Shown piece by piece: positions 6,250 through 7,276 of a DNA stretch of 7,276 nucleotides. How positions within the stretch are numbered: the stretch's first letter is position 1; every line of letters starts with the position of its first letter. The DNA lies in NCBI GenBank assembly GCA_022563115.1, contig JADFNY010000190.1, positions 1-7,276 on the forward strand, given 5' to 3'. The notes under the pieces were generated by a model, which made no database searches, had not been told where the DNA came from, and saw only the letters and a list, made by a program, of their open reading frames with translations. Origin of the DNA: Acidobacteriota bacterium. Lineage in GTDB: Bacteria; Acidobacteriota; UBA890. Position numbers and translations under genes: made by a program.

Positions 6250-6846
6250 CTAGCCCTTAGTGGGCTCGATGCGGAAGGCGTCGAGCTGCTGTTGCTGGTG
6301 TGTGAGCGCCCGCTCGAGCTCGACGAGGTGAACCCGCGCCGCGCGAATGGACTCGTCTTGAAGGGCACGCTTGACGCCGGCCGACTCTTTCACCGCCTCG
6401 CCATGCGCCGTCGTCAGCCGATGTACGCGGTCGCGGAGGCTGGTGATCATTTCGTCGAGCGCGGCGGCTTCCTTCAGCAGGAAATCCCGGCGCCGCAGTC
6501 GGACAAAGGGGACGAGGTTGCCCTGCTTGACCTGTTCGAATACGACGCGGAAGCGATACAGCGGACCGACAATGCGGTGCGAGGTGAAGATCGAGTGCAC
6601 CGACAGCGTCACGAACGTGGCGAGAAGGGCCGGCCAAAATCGAGTGTGCAAGGAAAGAAACTCGGCTGCGGCTACGGCCTGACCGATGCCGGGCTCGGCG
6701 ACATTTAACTCCCAGATCAGCGGTCCGAACATCGCCAGCGAGAGGATAACCGCGGTCACCAAGAAATAGAGGAGCGTGATTGCCAAGAGCCGGAGCTGAA
6801 GGCGATCGATAAGGATGCGGCGGCGCTTGTGGGCTCTCTTGGTCAT
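6250..6846 (-). CDS. Two-helix membrane protein with HAMP-like region and C-terminal coiled coil
   Basis: A 198-residue inner-membrane protein. The very basic N-terminus (KRAHKRRR) should stay in the cytoplasm. TM helix 1 is about 17-42, a short extracytoplasmic loop about 43-69, and TM helix 2 about 70-88. A HAMP-like segment follows at about 89-143, with SHRIVGPLYRF (89-99), a QGNL turn (108-111) and a second amphipathic helix. From about 140 to 190 the sequence looks coiled-coil, ending in a glutamine-rich stretch (QQQQ, 184-187). No kinase, cyclase or methyl-accepting output domain is present, so it is not a complete sensor. Similar HAMP-only proteins occur, to my knowledge, beside pilin-like genes in other delta-type bacteria; the function is unknown. 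The ATG at 6846 overlaps the preceding lipoprotein stop (ATGA). An AAAGG site lies 10 nt upstream of the start. The frame stays open further upstream, but that extension runs antiparallel to no known motif and overlaps the lipoprotein gene. Confidence 0.85.
   Translation of the reverse strand: MTKRAHKRRRILIDRLQLRLLAITLLYFLVTAVILSLAMFGPLIWELNVAEPGIGQAVAAAEFLSLHTRFWPALLATFVTLSVHSIFTSHRIVGPLYRFRVVFEQVKQGNLVPFVRLRRRDFLLKEAAALDEMITSLRDRVHRLTTAHGEAVKESAGVKRALQDESIRAARVHLVELERALTHQQQQLDAFRIEPTKG
6254..6258 (-). promoter_or_regulatory. Shine-Dalgarno site of the pseudopilin gene
   Basis: AAGGG on the - strand forms the last sense codons (Lys-Gly) of the HAMP-like gene and sits 6 nt before the ATG at 6247. 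It favours the full-length start, and therefore the unusually long 41-residue leader, over the downstream ATG at 6184. Confidence 0.65.
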
Positions 6847-7229
6847 CTGCTCGTCGCCTTTCGCCAGGTGATCTGGAGCTGGTTCTTGAAACGCACCGGG
6901 CCGCCGCGGGCGGCGTCGAAATAGAAGCTCATTGCGTAGTCGCCGCCCAGCGAGTCGGTGTACTCCACCGTATACAAGACGCCCTCGTCGTCTTGGTCGT
7001 GCAGGACGCGGGAGACGCTGTAGCGCTCTCTCGTCCGCGCACCCGTGCCGAGGACGATGGTGTTGGCCGAGAGCTCGAAGTATCGGTCGGCGTAGGCCGG
7101 GTTGGTGGTCGTCCACCGGCCGATGAGCGCCGGGGGCATCGGAACCTCGGTTACGGATGGTCCGCATGCCCACGCCCAGGGAGCGGTGGCGAGCAAGGCC
7201 GCGATGATGATGTGCTTGTTCCGACGCAT
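6843..7229 (-). CDS. Probable small lipoprotein of unknown family
   Basis: A 128-residue exported protein. Residues 1-21 form a signal peptide: basic MRRNKH, then a hydrophobic core, then APWAWA. C22 follows it and is the likely lipidated residue; the preceding AWA is a weak lipobox, since Leu at -3 is usual. The mature part (about 106 residues) is rich in alternating hydrophobic residues and aromatic pairs, for example IGRWTTTNPAYADRYFEL (36-53), VLYTVEY (84-90), SFYFD (101-105) and LQITWRK (118-124). This looks like a small beta-sandwich or lipocalin-like barrel binding in the envelope, but I recognise no family. The ATG at 7229 has GAGG 8 nt upstream. It is the first gene in view of the - strand operon and overlaps the HAMP-like gene by ATGA, which suggests a role with that membrane and pilin system. 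Confidence 0.83.
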   Translation of the reverse strand: MRRNKHIIIAALLATAPWAWACGPSVTEVPMPPALIGRWTTTNPAYADRYFELSANTIVLGTGARTRERYSVSRVLHDQDDEGVLYTVEYTDSLGGDYAMSFYFDAARGGPVRFKNQLQITWRKATSR

Positions 7230-7276
7230 CCCTGTTGCCTCGTGTCGAAGTGAAGAAACGCTGACCGCTGGAATGG
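7230..7276 (-). promoter_or_regulatory. Leader upstream of the - strand operon
   Basis: The 47 nt to the window edge hold a GAGG ribosome-binding site (complement of 7238-7241, 8 nt before the lipoprotein ATG). I see no convincing -35/-10 pair or operator. The promoter may lie beyond the edge, or the operon may begin with further genes to the right. Confidence 0.4.

Noticed and set aside
5690..6253. Ala-rich + strand frame across the glycine tract
   Set aside because: It is simply the complement of the GGN codons of the pseudopilin, whose FTLIE and GspG motifs fix the true frame.
6847..7173. Upstream extension of the HAMP-like gene, which stays open to 7173
   Set aside because: The extension lies in another frame of the lipoprotein gene, is Arg/Pro/Gly-rich without motif, and the ATG at 6846 forms a typical ATGA overlap with an AAAGG site before it.

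Overview
The window is a GC-rich, very compact piece of bacterial chromosome with eight protein genes (one cut by the window edge) in two convergent groups. Nearly every base is coding: only 2 and 9 nt separate genes, apart from the 47 nt at the right end. I see no tRNA, rRNA, CRISPR array, insertion sequence or phage gene. Gene content (SucCD, HD-GYP protein, GspG-like pseudopilin, lipoprotein) and the strong G/C third-position bias suggest a free-living, Gram-negative-type bacterium with an outer membrane, perhaps an uncultured Acidobacteriota, Myxococcota or 'deltaproteobacterial' lineage. That placement is an impression, not a measurement.

Left part (1-3473, + strand): the 3' end of a BioY-type biotin transporter, sucC, sucD (succinyl-CoA synthetase beta and alpha), and a trans-sulfuration-family PLP enzyme. 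Each gene overlaps the next by exactly 4 nt (TTGA, GTGA, TTGA), and all three internal starts are TTG or GTG, which implies one transcript with translational coupling. A metabolic link is plausible. Biotin supports carboxylases such as propionyl-CoA carboxylase. A gamma-lyase would give 2-oxobutyrate, which leads through propionyl-CoA to succinyl-CoA. A cystathionine gamma-synthase using O-succinylhomoserine would release succinate. SucCD interconverts succinate and succinyl-CoA.

Right part (3470-7229, - strand; read right to left): a small probable lipoprotein of unknown family, a two-helix membrane protein with a HAMP-like segment but no output domain, a GspG-like pseudopilin with a large glycine-rich insertion, and a membrane-bound HAMP-GAF-HD-GYP protein with an intact cyclic-di-GMP phosphodiesterase active site. 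Junctions are a 4-nt ATGA overlap, a 2-nt gap and a 9-nt gap, so this is almost certainly one operon. It looks like an envelope or surface-appendage module with its own c-di-GMP-linked signalling protein. It is the least conventional part of the window.

The two groups meet tail to tail at a CTAG palindrome (3470-3473) that supplies the TAG stop codon of both convergent genes, leaving no room for an intergenic terminator.
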